The position numbers and the translations under genes are program-made. Positions 11,606-23,047 of a stretch of DNA of 64,000 nucleotides are shown here, piece after piece (positions within the stretch are counted from its first letter, which is position 1; each line of letters begins with the position of its first letter). The DNA is from Ananas comosus (taxonomy: Eukaryota; Streptophyta; Magnoliopsida; Poales; Bromeliaceae). The notes beneath the pieces are model-generated. The model had not been told where the DNA came from and did no database searches. It worked only from the letters and a program-made list of their open reading frames with translations. The DNA is taken from the NCBI RefSeq assembly GCF_001540865.1, contig NC_033640.1, positions 979,866-1,043,865 on the forward strand, in the 5' to 3' direction.

Positions 11606-12119
11606 ACAAAATAATGGAATGAAATTATAACTTCAAAAGTAGAGGTTCTAATTTACAATTTATAAAGTTGTTGTAGAAAAAAACTGATAAGATGATTTTG
11701 GTATATTGTACTTTATTTTAGTAGTATTAGATGTGAAGAAAGAAAGGAACGTCTGTGGTGGAAACAGAGGACTCTGAGCAGCCTGAGCCTGTTAAGGAAT
11801 TACTTTTTCCTTTTTTTTACCCTAGAGGCAATACAGTGTATTGTAATTCTAACATATTGTACTCCATTTTTCGTATACTGAAGTTCTCTCCTTCTTCAGC
11901 CATAGTTTTTTCTTTTTTTTTTTCTGCAAACGATTTTTCACTTAAGTTCTTATAGTTGTTTTTTTTACTATTTTTATAGTTTGTCTACTTTGTGATCGAT
12001 GTTTTATCGTTTCTATTGGTGCGCTTGTCATAACAAGTAGTACACCTTAGGTGATACCTTATCAAACAACACTATTACTTTTAAATAAAGATAAGCGAGT
12101 CCTAAGTGCCTATTTCAAA

Positions 12120-12600
12120 ATAAAAATTATTTGGGAATGGAACTGTTGTTAAATGAGGGTGAAGAATATTGTGACAATTTCACAAACACTTGGTGGGCAA
12201 TTTCACAACCCACTCTCTACAAGCATCCAATTGAGAATCAATCACAAGAGCAATAACAAAATAAACCAAATCATAAGAACACAAGGATTTATGTGGTTCG
12301 GCTATGACTACATCCACGGGAGAACAATACAAAGAAGCTTCCACTATAAATTTGGAGATTATAAGAGAGATTCAAATGAGAAAAATATCACCTTAACTCC
12401 AAGATATAAAAAAGAGCTCCAACAATCTCTAGCTCTATCCAAATGGTGTAAACCACACCTGACAAGGAAGATCTCACATCCTTCTTGATAGAAGCAAGAT
12501 CAAAACCAAGCCTAGGGTTTTCTCTCTTTTCGCCCACTTCTTTTCTCATTCTCTACTTCACTCTATCTTTTCTCTCATATTCTAATTTCGCATTTTAGCT
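12120..12600 (+). mobile_element. Copia-type LTR remnant
   Basis: The segment ATGTGGTTCGGCTATGACTA followed by CATCCACGGGAGAA is the well-known conserved wording of many plant copia LTRs (ACGTGGTTCGG...CTACGTCCACGG). Around it are A-rich and TCTCACATCC-type LTR sequences. A 111-codon ORF (12153-12488) overlaps it and looks spurious. No internal retrotransposon domain or second LTR was found nearby, so a solo or truncated LTR is inferred. Exact ends are not defined. Confidence 0.5.
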
Positions 12601-12817
12601 CCTTAAGAGAAGAGGCTAACACTATGAGCCTTTGGATCAAAAGAATCATGATCCAAAGGCTTACAAATAAGGGACCCACATACATAATAAAAAATATAGA
12701 AATAAGAGATTTTGATTTCACCAAATTACATAGTCTAAATAGTAAAACCCAAATAGCAAATAGGCCTAATGTAATTAGCTCAACAGGAACTCTAAATTGT
12801 CGGATAAACTTTTAGTA

Positions 12818-13034
12818 GAGAGCTCTCCAACGACGCCTTGTTGGGGAACCGCCGATTTACTGACGTTTATTAGTTTTGTTTCTATTCAATGATTGCTTGA
12901 GCATTTTTAATATTAAATTCAAAAAAGCTTTTAAATTCTAGCGAAAAAAATTATAATCCTTAAATAGAAAGAAAAATAATAAACTTGATGATGGATTGAC
13001 ACTCTATAACAAGGCGGCGTTGGGGAGCTCTCGT
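12818..13034. mobile_element. Small TIR element (MITE) with a GC-rich terminal repeat
   Basis: The left end GAGAGCTCTCCAACGACGCC then TTGTT matches the right end AACAAGGCGGCGTTGGGGAG then CTCTC in inverted form, a roughly 26-base terminal repeat. The middle is AT-rich and non-coding. It abuts the LTR remnant on its left. Confidence 0.6.
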
Positions 13035-13440
13035 TCAAGGTTTTTTTTTTTTCAAAATTGTTCTTTTAAAACGGTAAGATCCATCATCATGTGGGTGTCG
13101 GATCTCACATCTCGAGCTTTTTAGCACTTAGCAGGTCCGAACTTTTTCAGACCCATTAATTTTTTTAAAAAAAATCTAATATGTATTAAGACAATTACAA
13201 GAAAAAAATAAAAATAGTTTTTTTTTTCTATAAACAATTAGCATTTGAATTTAATGCCCAATTATTTTTCAAACTTTTAACTTTTCACTACTATTAAAAA
13301 TAAAACAAATTTATCTAAAATAAAATAATTAAGATTCTCAAAAATGTTAAAAATTAAGAGTTTGAAAATTAATTTGTCAGTAAGTTCAAATTATAATTTT
13401 GTCATAAACTAATAGTTCTAATTTAAAATTTTTGATTGTA

Positions 13441-13489
13441 CTATATATATNNNNNTATATATATATATATATATATATAGTTTAATTAT
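13441..13489. repeat. (TA)n microsatellite containing an N5 gap
   Basis: A TA dinucleotide run is broken by five Ns at 13451-13455, an unresolved length in the assembly. Confidence 0.9.
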
Positions 13490-14012
13490 GAGTTGAGCTA
13501 GAATACTCTCAAAAGCACCAAGGGGTTGGTACTTTTGAGTTTTTAGCCTTTGGATGGAGAGATATAGGGTTGAGATGATGGTGGTAAGTGGTGGTAGATG
13601 GAATAGTGTTTGATCCAAAGATTATTAGTAATCAAGAAATAGATCTAAAGGCTAGAAACTTAGAAGCACTAAGAGGTTGATGCTGCACCGTTTGGTTCTG
13701 GTATAAGCAAGAACTAGCTATTACAGGGATAAGTACAAGTATAGGGATAAGAAAAATAGCGTTTGGATGAAAATTGGGTTGTTCCCAGGAATAAGAAAAA
13801 ATAGCGTTTAGATAGATAATATAGAATAAGAAAAATAGTGGATAGCTATATATAGAAAATGCAGGTGTTGGTGGGAATAGTTATACCCGGTTATTGTAGG
13901 TAACCGAGAACTACTATTCTCGGATAAAAAATTAGCATTTGGATATAAAAAGTATCCCCAATCCGAACGCAACATAAAGTATTCTAGCTCAATTCGTATA
14001 ATTACTCGTATG
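13490..14012. mobile_element. TIR element split by a second nested element
   Basis: The outer ends are TTGAGCTAGAATACT (about 13491-13510) and its inverse AGTATTCTAGCTCAA (about 13978-13993). The left body (AAAAGCACCAAGGGG, then GCCTTTGGATGG) resembles the element at 32632-32872. From about 13690 to 13977 a different element interrupts it: ACCGTTTGGTTCTGG at the left and CCGAACGCAACATAAA at the right, containing GGGATAAGAAAAATAGCGTT twice. The superfamily is unassigned. Confidence 0.5.
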
Positions 14013-14657
14013 TATACGTTGAAAATAGCAAGGTGTAATACATAACAGAGTAAAAAAAAAGTTAAAACTATTTATTTATTCATTAAACCGATTGGCCCCT
14101 AACCCTAGAAAAACCCTTTAATATATTTTTAAACTTAAGCAGATAAAAAATAATCAAATAATCGGACTCAAAATAAAAAAGAAATATTGAACTTTCCGAA
14201 AATAACCTAAAAGTACGAAAAATGAAGGCCGTAATAATTAAATTTGGATCCCAAACTCGGCTAGAATGGTTTCGTCATCCGACGGATAAATCTAGAAAAA
14301 TATTTTCCAAATTGAAGTTACACGCTGAAATCAGATACTTGAGCGAGCAATTATAGCTGTTTAAAAATTTTCCACGTCGATTATAAACGTTATCGAACTC
14401 AGTAAAATTTTCGGCTCAACTTGGTTGAGTTGTATTTTTTCTGAAAACTCTAATGTTAAATTGACCGCATCAGATACTAAATCTATAATCTGAGAAGCCC
14501 CGAGATCCTACAAACTCTTGAAAAGCCACAATTACAACAACCAACTATTCTAAGCAGTAATTAATGTAAATTTTAATAGAATAAATTTCCTTTGATAACA
14601 TTACTCAAATAGTATTATGTACATACATTATTCAAATAGTCCTATATGACCTCCTAG

Positions 14658-14999
14658 TAGGGATGCAAATGGATCTGGGTTGGTGAAGCTCCGCCCCGAT
14701 CCGCCCCGAATGGGATGGTAAGTGGGAACAAAAAATATAAAAAAATATAACCCGCCCCGAATCCGTCCCGATCCGCCAAGTAAATGGAGCGGAAGGTGGA
14801 AGACTCTTTTCTTCCTTCAATCCGCCCCGATCCGTTAAAAATCCGGCTCCCGCCCCGATCCGCCCCGAATGGAGCGGTAAGTGGGAGCCAAAAATAAAAT
14901 AAAAAGTAACCTGTCCCGAATCCGCCCCGCCCCGATAATAAATGGAGCGGGAGGTGGGGGAACGGATCCGCCCCCGGATCCGCCCCGTTTGCATCCCTA
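14658..14999. mobile_element. hAT-type non-autonomous element with GC-rich interior
   Basis: The terminal inverted repeats are TAGGGATGCAAA and TTTGCATCCCTA. A perfect 8-bp target-site duplication, CCTCCTAG, lies at 14650-14657 and 15000-15007, which is the hAT hallmark. The interior consists of repeated CGCCCCGATCCG units in otherwise AT-rich DNA. The 120-codon ORF on the minus strand is a translation of those units and is not a gene. A truncated relative ends at about 21521. Confidence 0.88.
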
Positions 15000-15019
15000 C
15001 CTCCTAGTGCTTAGAAAAA

Positions 15020-15385
15020 TTACATATGTGGTCCTCAAACTATAAGTTGCATAACAATTTATTACTCAAATTTTAATTTGTTATAATTTCTGGCGCAAAC
15101 GTTCTGAATTATTATAATCAAGTCACAAAAGCCAATTTAATTGACTAAATATTAATTTGTCATATAAAAGCGATGTAATAGTATTATGATTAATAATACG
15201 ACAATAATTAAGATGTCACATCACTTTTACATCAGCAATACTTCAATATTTAATCAATTAAATTAAATTGTAAGACTTTATTGGAATAATTTATAAAATT
15301 TGAACCATAAATTACAGCAAATAAAAATTTGAGGATCAAAATATCACGCGCCTCAATTTGAGGACCAAAACTGGTGTGTTGTATT
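15020..15385. mobile_element. Inverted-repeat MITE-like segment
   Basis: The left phrase GTGGTCCTCAAACT and the right phrases AAAATTTGAGGATC and TTTGAGGACC are inverted copies. Between them lie ACATCACTTTTACATCAGCA and TTAATCAATTAAATT, which also occur in related form at 21573-21850 and 56640-56800. No target duplication was resolved. Confidence 0.45.
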
Positions 15386-15805
15386 GTTAGCCAAAAGAAA
15401 AAAGGCTAAAATTAAAATACAGAAAATTCTGATGAAAATATCTTCTTTTTTTTTTATCTTTTCTCTCTGACTCTCAAAAACTTATATTCCGCCTTTTTAA
15501 AATTTCAAAAATAATTTTAAAAATAATTTTAGAGAATTCCAATATTAATAAAAAGAGCAAAATGACCAAATTGTCCTTATACTTGTTCTAGAGAAAAAAT
15601 AATAATTTTTGAATATTTCTTCGGTTTAAAGGGCATTTAAAATATAAATTGACATGAAATAACAGAACAGTGACGAAACCCTGACAGTGGGGAGACAAAA
15701 GTGCATCAACTGAAATTTCACGCGAGTATTTACAGGAGAGCTTCCTGTATTTTAGTCAAGAAAGAAAAAGAAAAAGAGAACAAAAAATAACACGATTTGT
15801 GCTCA

Positions 15806-18139
15806 CTACTGTTCTTTCTTTTGGCAGGCCAATCTTAAAGGAATTGGAGGATCAGAATATGCACCCCCAGCAATGTGATCAAACACAAACTTGTTAGCAG
15901 CCTCAGTGTAGTGAATCCCATCCCAGCATATCCTCTCCGACGGATCTTCGCACGACTTCCCGACCAAAACCTCGGTGTTGTTCACCGTGATCTTCGACCC
16001 GCAGCCCATGTGGTCGTCGTAGTTGTACTTCCCGCCGTGCCCGCAGCACGCCATAAGCGGATGCTCGAACCCTTCCACCAAGTCACAATCCACAATCAGT
16101 TTCCCTTCGAATGTTTACGCTTGGACCGCGTTGTTCGAATCTTAGTTGTTGAACTACATGTGTTTAGACTTTAGATCTTACCGTACTTGTTGGCTCGGCT
16201 TATGAGCTCGTACTTGACGGAGTAGACGTCGACGTAAGTAAGCGCCGCGAGGGGGAGCTCTTCCCTGAGCTTAGCCACAGTTTCTTTGAGCTTCGCGTTG
16301 AAAAGCTGCGCGACCTCGTTGAACGTCGCGCCGCACCCGACCCTGTCCTTTCGAGCGGCTATGCGCGGGACGCGAACTAGGACGTACGGGAGGCAACCGA
16401 ACGGGCCGGTGTTGTGGATCCAAAAGTACCTCCCCCCGAGATAATACACACTCTTGCGCACACAAAAAGAAAAAAAATCTCACACACTACTCGAAGTTAT
16501 AAATGTTTCTTAACAGCGTAGATCAGTTCTATCGATACATAATACAAATAATAGATGTATTTAGGGATAAAATTTAAGCTCGACGGCGAATACGGTAATA
16601 GGTAACTGTGAAGTACCTTTATAACGTCGGCGAACTTGTCCAGGACATCGGGGATATATGCTTTAACATCCTTGGTTGTCTTGTTATGGAAGTACCCCAT
16701 AGTTAGGTCGTTTTGGCCGATGTCGAAAGTGTAGAGCGCGCGAGAGAAATACTCCTCATTTGGAAACAAGTCCTTGTAAAATCCTCCTGTTGCAAATAAA
16801 ACCATATCACAAACTAAAACGTTTATATATAAACTTGAATTTTACAGGACCATATACGTAAAAAGCTCCTTCGAGGAAAAAAAAACTGCAGTTGAACGAA
16901 GTAGTTTGAATCAGTTAAAAGCATTGCTCACCTCTTTTAGAAACCACCTGAGACCTAGTAACGAATTGCGAAAACTGCCACGATTGCACATCTAAGGAGA
17001 AGGGGCTGAACCCGCCGCTCTGAAACAGCGTCGTGTTCGACCGTCTGATCGACGAGCCCGCCGTCGCGAAATTGGCTCCGTGCGAGAAATTACTCCCAAT
17101 CGAGTCGAGATACGCACTTAGAAAAGGAAGTCCCAGGCCGCTTGCTGCAGGCCCATGATTGAAAGTTGGTCAGAAACTGTATTTGACACGAAGCATTCAG
17201 CGTAAAATCTATGTATAGAAAGTTGAAGCAGAAATAAAGTGCCGAAACTTCGACATGCGAATGTGGATGCTCCCTCAATTGCTACTATTACAAATCAAAT
17301 CGAGCCCACGCATCGCGCGGAATTAGGGGCTAGTACATCATTGGATACTAACCGATAAAACTTAACAGTTTCTACTAGTACAAATGTCCTGTGGATCTTC
17401 TTATTGGGGGAATAAAAGCAAGCTCTGGATTCCATCTACTGAAATCTACCTATCTGATTAATCCACAGATTTCGACGAGTAAATTCGATCAAAAATCGAC
17501 GACTAATTCAGAAATTGAATTTGCTGTCGGTAATCGACCGAGTTGGACGCTGGTATGGTTATTCTACTGTTCTTTCCAATAAAGCCTGTAGTGCTTGTTG
17601 CATTTGTTAGGAATACATCAACAGATGTTTTCCGCCACTGGAGCTTCTGCAGAAGTGCTGCTCGAGCATTTACAGAAGCTAACCCAAACCAAAACTACTG
17701 CACAAAATCGACTGTCTAAAACTTTTAGATTGAACGAGTTTCAGTAAATCCGCCACATGCATAAGTTTTATGCAGCATAATTTCCCAACACTATCCAACA
17801 AGCCCTTACCCAACTCTCACTGAAGATTATTAAGTAAGAGCTCAAAAACTTGTACTTGTGGACTAGTAAATTAAACTGTCCCACAAAGCCCCAATTAAAG
17901 ATGCAACTATTAAAAGCTACTTTTTTGTTTTCTATTTTTCCTTTCATTATGGTCTTTTTTTTCCCAAAGGAAATAATAGATGCTCCCCCCCTGTCCCATG
18001 ACAATGAACCCAGAGGCCTCTGTGTGTGGTCACATGCATGTGTCTTGTCCCAGTCAAAAAATTAAAGAACCCTGTCTTTTTATGTACCAGTCAAAAAAAT
18101 TAAGACCCCTGTCCTTTTCCATAGGCTTTGGCTTCTCTC

Positions 18140-18174
<35 letters not shown>

Positions 18175-20501
18175 ACATTCTCACCTCTTCTTACTTATGT
18201 AGATACTTTTCTCTAGATAGAAGACGGACTCTGATAGCTCTCTTCGCATCTGATCCACAACACGCGTGGGAGAAGACAAGATACGTGAAAAATTCAGAAG
18301 CATTGAGACAAAGACCATCCAAGAAGGCTAGTAAAACAAACAATCCGATTCGATTTCGGTTTCTGAATACATTGACTATCTAATTTGTAAGTTTTTGCTA
18401 CCCTCTAATTTCAATACTCCCTGAGAGAAAAACATGTATTCTCTATCTACCACCACCCATTAAAGCACATATAGAGTGAAAAACAAGTGCAAAGACTACA
18501 ATAAATTGTGGTCTAGTTAATTAGGAATGTGCGCTCCAAGCGCGACTGCTTTGATGCTTTAGATGATCTGAAATTTTTAAAATCACTTTAGATCTTATCT
18601 TTATTCGAAATGCTTAAAAAGACCTTCTCGACCAACAATGTAGAATCTTTTGATTCATTCGTGAATTCGCGCACTCCACAAATGTCTTATGAATTTGTCA
18701 ATGTATCACTACCATGTAGAGACAACATTTTGCGAGACTGAGCAATTCTATACAAGAGATAAGGTAATGTTATCCAAAAAAAATAAATCAATCTTAATAG
18801 AAAATGAATTAGCTTTAACACCTTTATTCACACGATGGAACCATGCCACGCGCACTAAATAAAGAGATAATGAAATAGACAACAACAAAATAATAAACAT
18901 GATTACTAGTCATAAAATATCAAACATGGAAATAAATTGGGGTTTATACGTATAAATCTTACACTTTAACCTCTGAGAGGCCAAATTTTATTCACTTATA
19001 AACTTCAGAAAAATCTAAAAAGATTTTTCAAACCCTTAGATTATAGGATATCAAAAATATACACTAGTAATAAGATGTGCGGATAGCATTTTTGTTATAG
19101 AAAATGGCCTATTTTGGTAATGTGGTAACTAAAATCACCATTTTTATACAACAGCAAGTAAAGAACTCATCAAAATGTGGGCTTAGAGTTCAACAAAACA
19201 CTCATTATTTTTTTTAAAAAAATATTATATCTCTCTCAAAAGGAGAAATTTGTTTGGTAGATAGATGATGCGGTGCAACTACTACATAGAAGACAACATT
19301 AGAGGATGAGAAAAGACTGAAAATAAAAATTTAAGCGGCCATCGGCATAGACCATATCCACTGTATCGTATCGTGCCAATAAGATATCAGCACGGTACAG
19401 TCTCGCGCCGATACCACAGCTCAAAATTTTCTTTTCTTTAGAAAAGTAAATAACTTTCTTAATGAAGTTCAAATAAATCGATAAAAATGCATAATAAACA
19501 ATTAGAATTTTTAATTGCTAAAAAAAATAAATATTTTATAACATTTTGTGTCAACACATATGTATTTTTTTCTATCGCTGTATATCGGTACGATCCGGCA
19601 CACACCATGTCGGTAAATTTGCGGCACGACCGCATGTCACGACACTTAAATCATTGATTGAAAGTATTTTTAAAATTTTCAAGTCATTCTTTTTAATAAA
19701 AAATGATTCTTTTAGTCACGGCATTACAAGAGTAGGAGACGTAATAAGAGGCCGTTTAGTTAAATATAATTACAAATACAGTATAATTAGAGATGCATGC
19801 AATTGAAAAATACAGCAATTGCAACTACATCCATTATGTTTGATCGGATGCAGTAGTAGAAAGCACTGCAACTACAAATAATTTATTTAACTGCATGCAG
19901 TTGAGAAATAATTTTTAAGATTTTCTCATTAGATATAAACGATGGTGAAATTACTTTCAATGTAAAAAAAATTTATTTAAAAAATAATTAAAGAGATAAG
20001 TTTACTGTTTGCTTAAATTTACTCTTTACAACTGTTGCAGTTGAAACTGCGGTCAATTTAAGCGTAGTTCTAACCGCTGCAGTTGGACCTTCTCCTACCG
20101 TTCCTACTGCAGCAGCAGCTAGAGCTAAATATATCAGAATTAAATACTGAATATAATGTAAAAAGTATCAGAGCAGCTGCGTCCGGAGAGAGGGGCGCAC
20201 CGATGAAGTCGACGACGAGGCGGCCGTCGCAGTAGCGGCCGACGGGCGCGCCGAAGAAGGTCTCGCCGTTGGGCGGCGGCGCCTGCCCGAAGGCCGCCGA
20301 CAGCCCGCCCGTGTCCGAGTTCGAGTCGCCGAAGTTGAACACCGCCGGAAACTCGCACTCCGCCCCCGCCGCCGCCGCCGCCGCCGTCGCCTTCCCCTCC
20401 TCCTCTACCACTACTGCCAGAATTAATCCCCAAATTATAATTATTTTTATTTTGCAGAAAAATATTAATAATGATAATGATAAATAGCGCAGAGGACCCA
20501 T
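15806..20501 (-). CDS. GDSL esterase/lipase, alpha-L-fucosidase-like (FXG1/ENOD8 clade), five exons
   Basis: Minus-strand exons: 20501-20201, 17144-16932, 16786-16617, 16452-16182 and 16104-15806 (stop TAG). All have AG/GT borders and joined phases, giving 417 residues. The N-terminus has a hydrophobic signal segment (about residues 7-31), then an Ala run. Block I is FGDSNSDTGG with nucleophile Ser60. Exon 2 has LGLPFLSAYLDSIGSNFSHG and FATAGSSIR (block II Gly). Block III is FDIGQND (Asn197). Exon 4 has GGRYFWIHNTGPFGCLPYVL. Block V is WDGIHYTEAA with Asp380 and His383. All four SGNH catalytic positions are present. The enzyme should be secreted and hydrolyse ester (or, as suggested for FXG1-like members, fucosyl) substrates at the cell wall; the substrate is unknown. 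Intron 1 is about 3.06 kb; the others are 77-164 bases apart. Confidence 0.93.
18142..18171. repeat. (CT)n microsatellite
   Basis: A pure CT run of about 30 bases inside the first intron of the GDSL gene. Confidence 0.9.
19749..20110. mobile_element. TIR element of the GGCCGTTTAGTT family (intronic copy)
   Basis: It begins GGCCGTTTAGTTAAATATAA then TACAAATACAGTATAATTAG. It contains CAACTACATCC, a TTACTTTCAATG-type middle, and ends with CAACTGTTGCAGTTGAAACT and CTGCAGCAGC. The segments at 34943-35292 and 41530-42365 share these phrases. It ends about 90 bases from the exon 1 donor of the GDSL gene. Confidence 0.5.
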
Positions 20502-20520
20502 CGATCCCCTTTTCCTCTAG

Positions 20521-20575
20521 ACTCTATATAGAGAGAGAGAGAGAGTGAGAGAGTGAGAGAGAGAGAGAGGAAAAG
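20521..20575. repeat. (GA)n tract at the 5' end of the GDSL gene
   Basis: GA repeats lie 20-75 bases upstream of the GDSL start codon (read as CT on the gene's strand). This is a typical position for a pyrimidine-rich plant 5' UTR. TCTATATAGAG at about 20521-20531 is TATA-like but too close to the ATG to be a confident TATA box. Confidence 0.7.
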
Positions 20576-20639
20576 GTTGAGAGGGGAGATGTAGAGATAT
20601 GGAGGGGAGTGGAGTGGAATGAGTGGAGTGAATTCATGG

Positions 20640-21572
20640 GCCGTACCTGGCAGGCAGACGGGACTGACGTACGACGTTTGGCAGGTAATGGCTAGCGTGA
20701 GGGACTGCTGCCGGCTTGTCGTGTTATGTAAACTTCCTCCTACAGTCGTGTGGAGTACACTCAGCTTGAAATTAGCCCAGCATTGATGGCGTAATTAGTG
20801 AACAAAATCCGAATATATGGTCGGCTACATAGTGTGTGAGCATTTGGTACTTACAAAAATTACATCATTTTATAAAAAAAATTATTACTACTTAGTATAA
20901 ATATGGGATTATAGTGTTTGAGATAAAAATTATATTTTTTAAAAATAAAAATTATGCTTTTTCGATAAAAATTATACTGTTTCAGAAAAAATTATACTAT
21001 TCTCCGACCCTCGTCGCGCCGAAAAACGAAAACAACTTCATCGCCTCTGTCCCTCATCCGAGCACGCTTCGAGTTCTTATTTTCTTTCTCCCGCGCCGGC
21101 AGAGGTAAAAGACGCGGCGCCGCTCCGGCGCCGACAAAGAAGGAGATGGAGGGAGAGGATTTGGCGTCGCCTTCGTTACTATCGCCGAGAGCTGCGGAGA
21201 GGATGAAGAAGGTGATGAGGGTCAGAGAAAAAAAAAACTGAAAAAAAAGAATAAAAAATAAAGGTATTTTAATCAATTTGTTGAAAATTCAATCTGAATC
21301 TATAAAATCAGAAAAGACGGTCCAATTTTATAAAAGCTCAAAATTTATAAATTTTTTTATACTTGACCCAATTTTTTCACCATTTCCTACTCCGAATCCA
21401 TTTCGAGTTAAAAAAAAATATATATGATTCCTATTTAATGTCCTGAATTCGTATATCAGTCCCCACTTACCGCCCCATTTAGGCGGGAGCTCCGTTAACT
21501 CAAATCCGTTTGCATCCCTACTAATAAGCTATAGAATGAATCCTGCATACAGGGAATCCTATGCATGGGATT
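20640..21572. other. GDSL upstream region with a GC-rich patch and a truncated hAT end
   Basis: A GC-rich island (about 20998-21230) sits in AT-rich DNA. Its ORFs on both strands match no family I recognise. The right side ends in CCACTTACCGCCCCA and CCGTTTGCATCCCTA (about 21521), matching the right end of the hAT-type element at 14658-14999, so a truncated relative is likely. Before it, ATTATACT-type short repeats occur (20925-21000). Confidence 0.4.
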
Positions 21573-22080
21573 GTACGCAATGCATCAACATTGGATCCTC
21601 TAATTTTAATTTATTATAATTTCTAAATTTTAACTTGAAAATTTTAAATTATTATAATTAAGTTCTATAATATGATTTAAATTGACTGAATGATAATGTA
21701 ATATAACAATATTGCGGTTGACGATATAGCAACGACTAGATTGTCACATTATTATCATATCAACGACGAATTTTTATTTACTTAGCTAAATTGGGCTCTA
21801 AAAATTAATTACAATAGTCTTATCACAAATTAAAGTTTGAGACGAGAAGAACCATTTCCCTCATAGCTTAAATTATTATGATTTGTCGAGATTGTCACAT
21901 TATTATTATATTAACGACACATCATCATTTAATCAGCTAAATTAGATTGTAAAATTAATTGCAATAGTCTTAAAAAAATTGAGCTAAAAATTATCACAAA
22001 TTAAAGTTTGAGACTAGAAGAATCATTCTAGAAGAATCATTCTCCTCATAGTTTGAATTATTATGATTTGTCGTCTAGAA
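21573..22080. repeat. Tandem-like duplicated AT-rich repeat
   Basis: The phrases GATTGTCACATTATTAT, ATCAACGAC/TTAACGAC and ATTAAAGTTTGAGAC occur twice, at about 21740-21850 and 21890-22020. They relate to the 15020-15385 segment. A short direct duplication (AGAAGAATCATTCT) is also present near 22017-22040. Confidence 0.5.
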
Positions 22081-22129
22081 TATAACAAAAGTTTGCGTTC
22101 TTTTGTTTTTCGATGGGACAATAAAAACT

Positions 22130-22284
22130 TTTTTTTTTTTTTGAGAGATAGGTAGCACACTATCCGCTTCGTTTATTTTATTTAGAAATAAACTTAGTTG
22201 AAAATGTGAATCAACTAGGATTCGAACTTGGGTTTCGGGTACCAACCATCAAACTCTTTGCCACTTGCTCTAAGGACGGTCGGT
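22130..22284 (-). mobile_element. tRNA-derived SINE with poly(A) tail and exact target duplication (best copy)
   Basis: On the minus strand it starts ACCGTCCTTAGAGCAAGTGG (A-box region) and has the B-box AGTTCGAATCC. The body GTTGATTCACATTTTCAACT and AAATAAACGAAGCGGATAGT follows, ending CTATCTCTC plus poly(A). A perfect 10-bp duplication AATAAAAACT flanks it (22120-22129 and 22285-22294). Head, Pol III boxes, tail and duplication together show a retroposed SINE about 155 bases long. I cannot assign a named family. Confidence 0.85.
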
Positions 22285-22326
22285 AATAAAAACTATATGT
22301 TAACCACATCAGTGTGATTTATAAAA

Positions 22327-22679
22327 GGAAAAACTTCAAAAAACCCCCATGTGGTTTCGTAGTTTCTCACTTTGCCCCCCTGTGGTTTAAAATGTATCAA
22401 TTTGTCCCATGTGGTTTCTTTTTTCTCTTTTTCTTATCAATTTCATTATATTTTTTTCTTAAATCAGTGATAAAGTTAAAATTAAAGAGTACTAAAGTGA
22501 ATATTTGATAAATCTAAATAGGTATCTGAAGTTTTTTGTATATAATTTAATGAAATATTAACGGAAAAGCTATCAAAAAGATAAAAACGAAACCACAGGG
22601 GAGCAATTTGATACATTTTAAACCACAGGGGGGCAAAGTGAGAAACTACAAAACCACAGGGGGTTTTTGAAGTTTTCCC
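22327..22679. mobile_element. Mutator-type MITE, family M (copy 2, reference copy)
   Basis: The ends are GGAAAAACTTCAAAAAACCC and GGGTTTTTGAAGTTTTCCC, an almost perfect terminal inverted repeat. The long arms also include TTGCCCCCCTGTGGTTTAAA and its inverse. A perfect 9-bp target duplication TTTATAAAA flanks it (22318-22326 and 22680-22688). Nine-bp duplication and G-starting ends fit the Mutator superfamily. At 353 bases it has no coding capacity. It sits about 30 bases from the SINE. Confidence 0.9.
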
Positions 22680-23047
22680 TTTATAAAATGTGTTACCAAT
22701 GTCGGTTTAAATCATATTTCAGAATAATTTTTATTTCCTATATCGTACTCCCTCATTTTTGACAACGATACTACCAAACTATCTATTTTTATACAAAAAC
22801 AAGCAAATTTATCAAAAAAAATGCACTAATTGAAAATAAACAGAGTGTATACTCAGTTCATTTTAATAAGAAAAAAATACAAAAAGTTAAAAACATTTAG
22901 AATAGCACAAAAAATAGTTGAGACTAATTTAATAGAAGCTCTGAAGTGAATAACTAGCCCTTTTTTCTTTTTTTTTTTGATAAATTTGCTTGTTTTTGTC
23001 TTAATAGAGTCATTAGGTTTACTAATTTACAGCTTATTTACTTTAGC

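Larger units (their letters stand above)
17145..20200 (-). other. Large first intron of the GDSL gene
   Basis: The intron is bounded by a donor after ...GACTTCATCG and an acceptor GGCCTGCAG. It contains a (CT)n run at 18142-18171, a region 19330-19650 with repeated CGGCACGA/CGTGCC wording resembling 53270-53340, and an inverted-repeat-type segment at 19749-20110. ORFs inside it are not conserved-looking. Confidence 0.7.

Noticed and set aside
12153..12488. 111-codon plus-strand ORF
   Set aside because: It overlaps a copia LTR signature (TGTGGTTCGG...CATCCACGGGAG) and shows no protein domain.
14632..14994. 120-codon minus-strand ORF
   Set aside because: It is read through the tandem CGCCCCGATCCG units of a hAT-type MITE and spans the element's ends.
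22215..22232. tRNA gene (B-box AGTTCGAATCC on minus strand)
   Set aside because: No acceptor stem or full cloverleaf. The box belongs to a SINE with poly(A) tail and target duplication.
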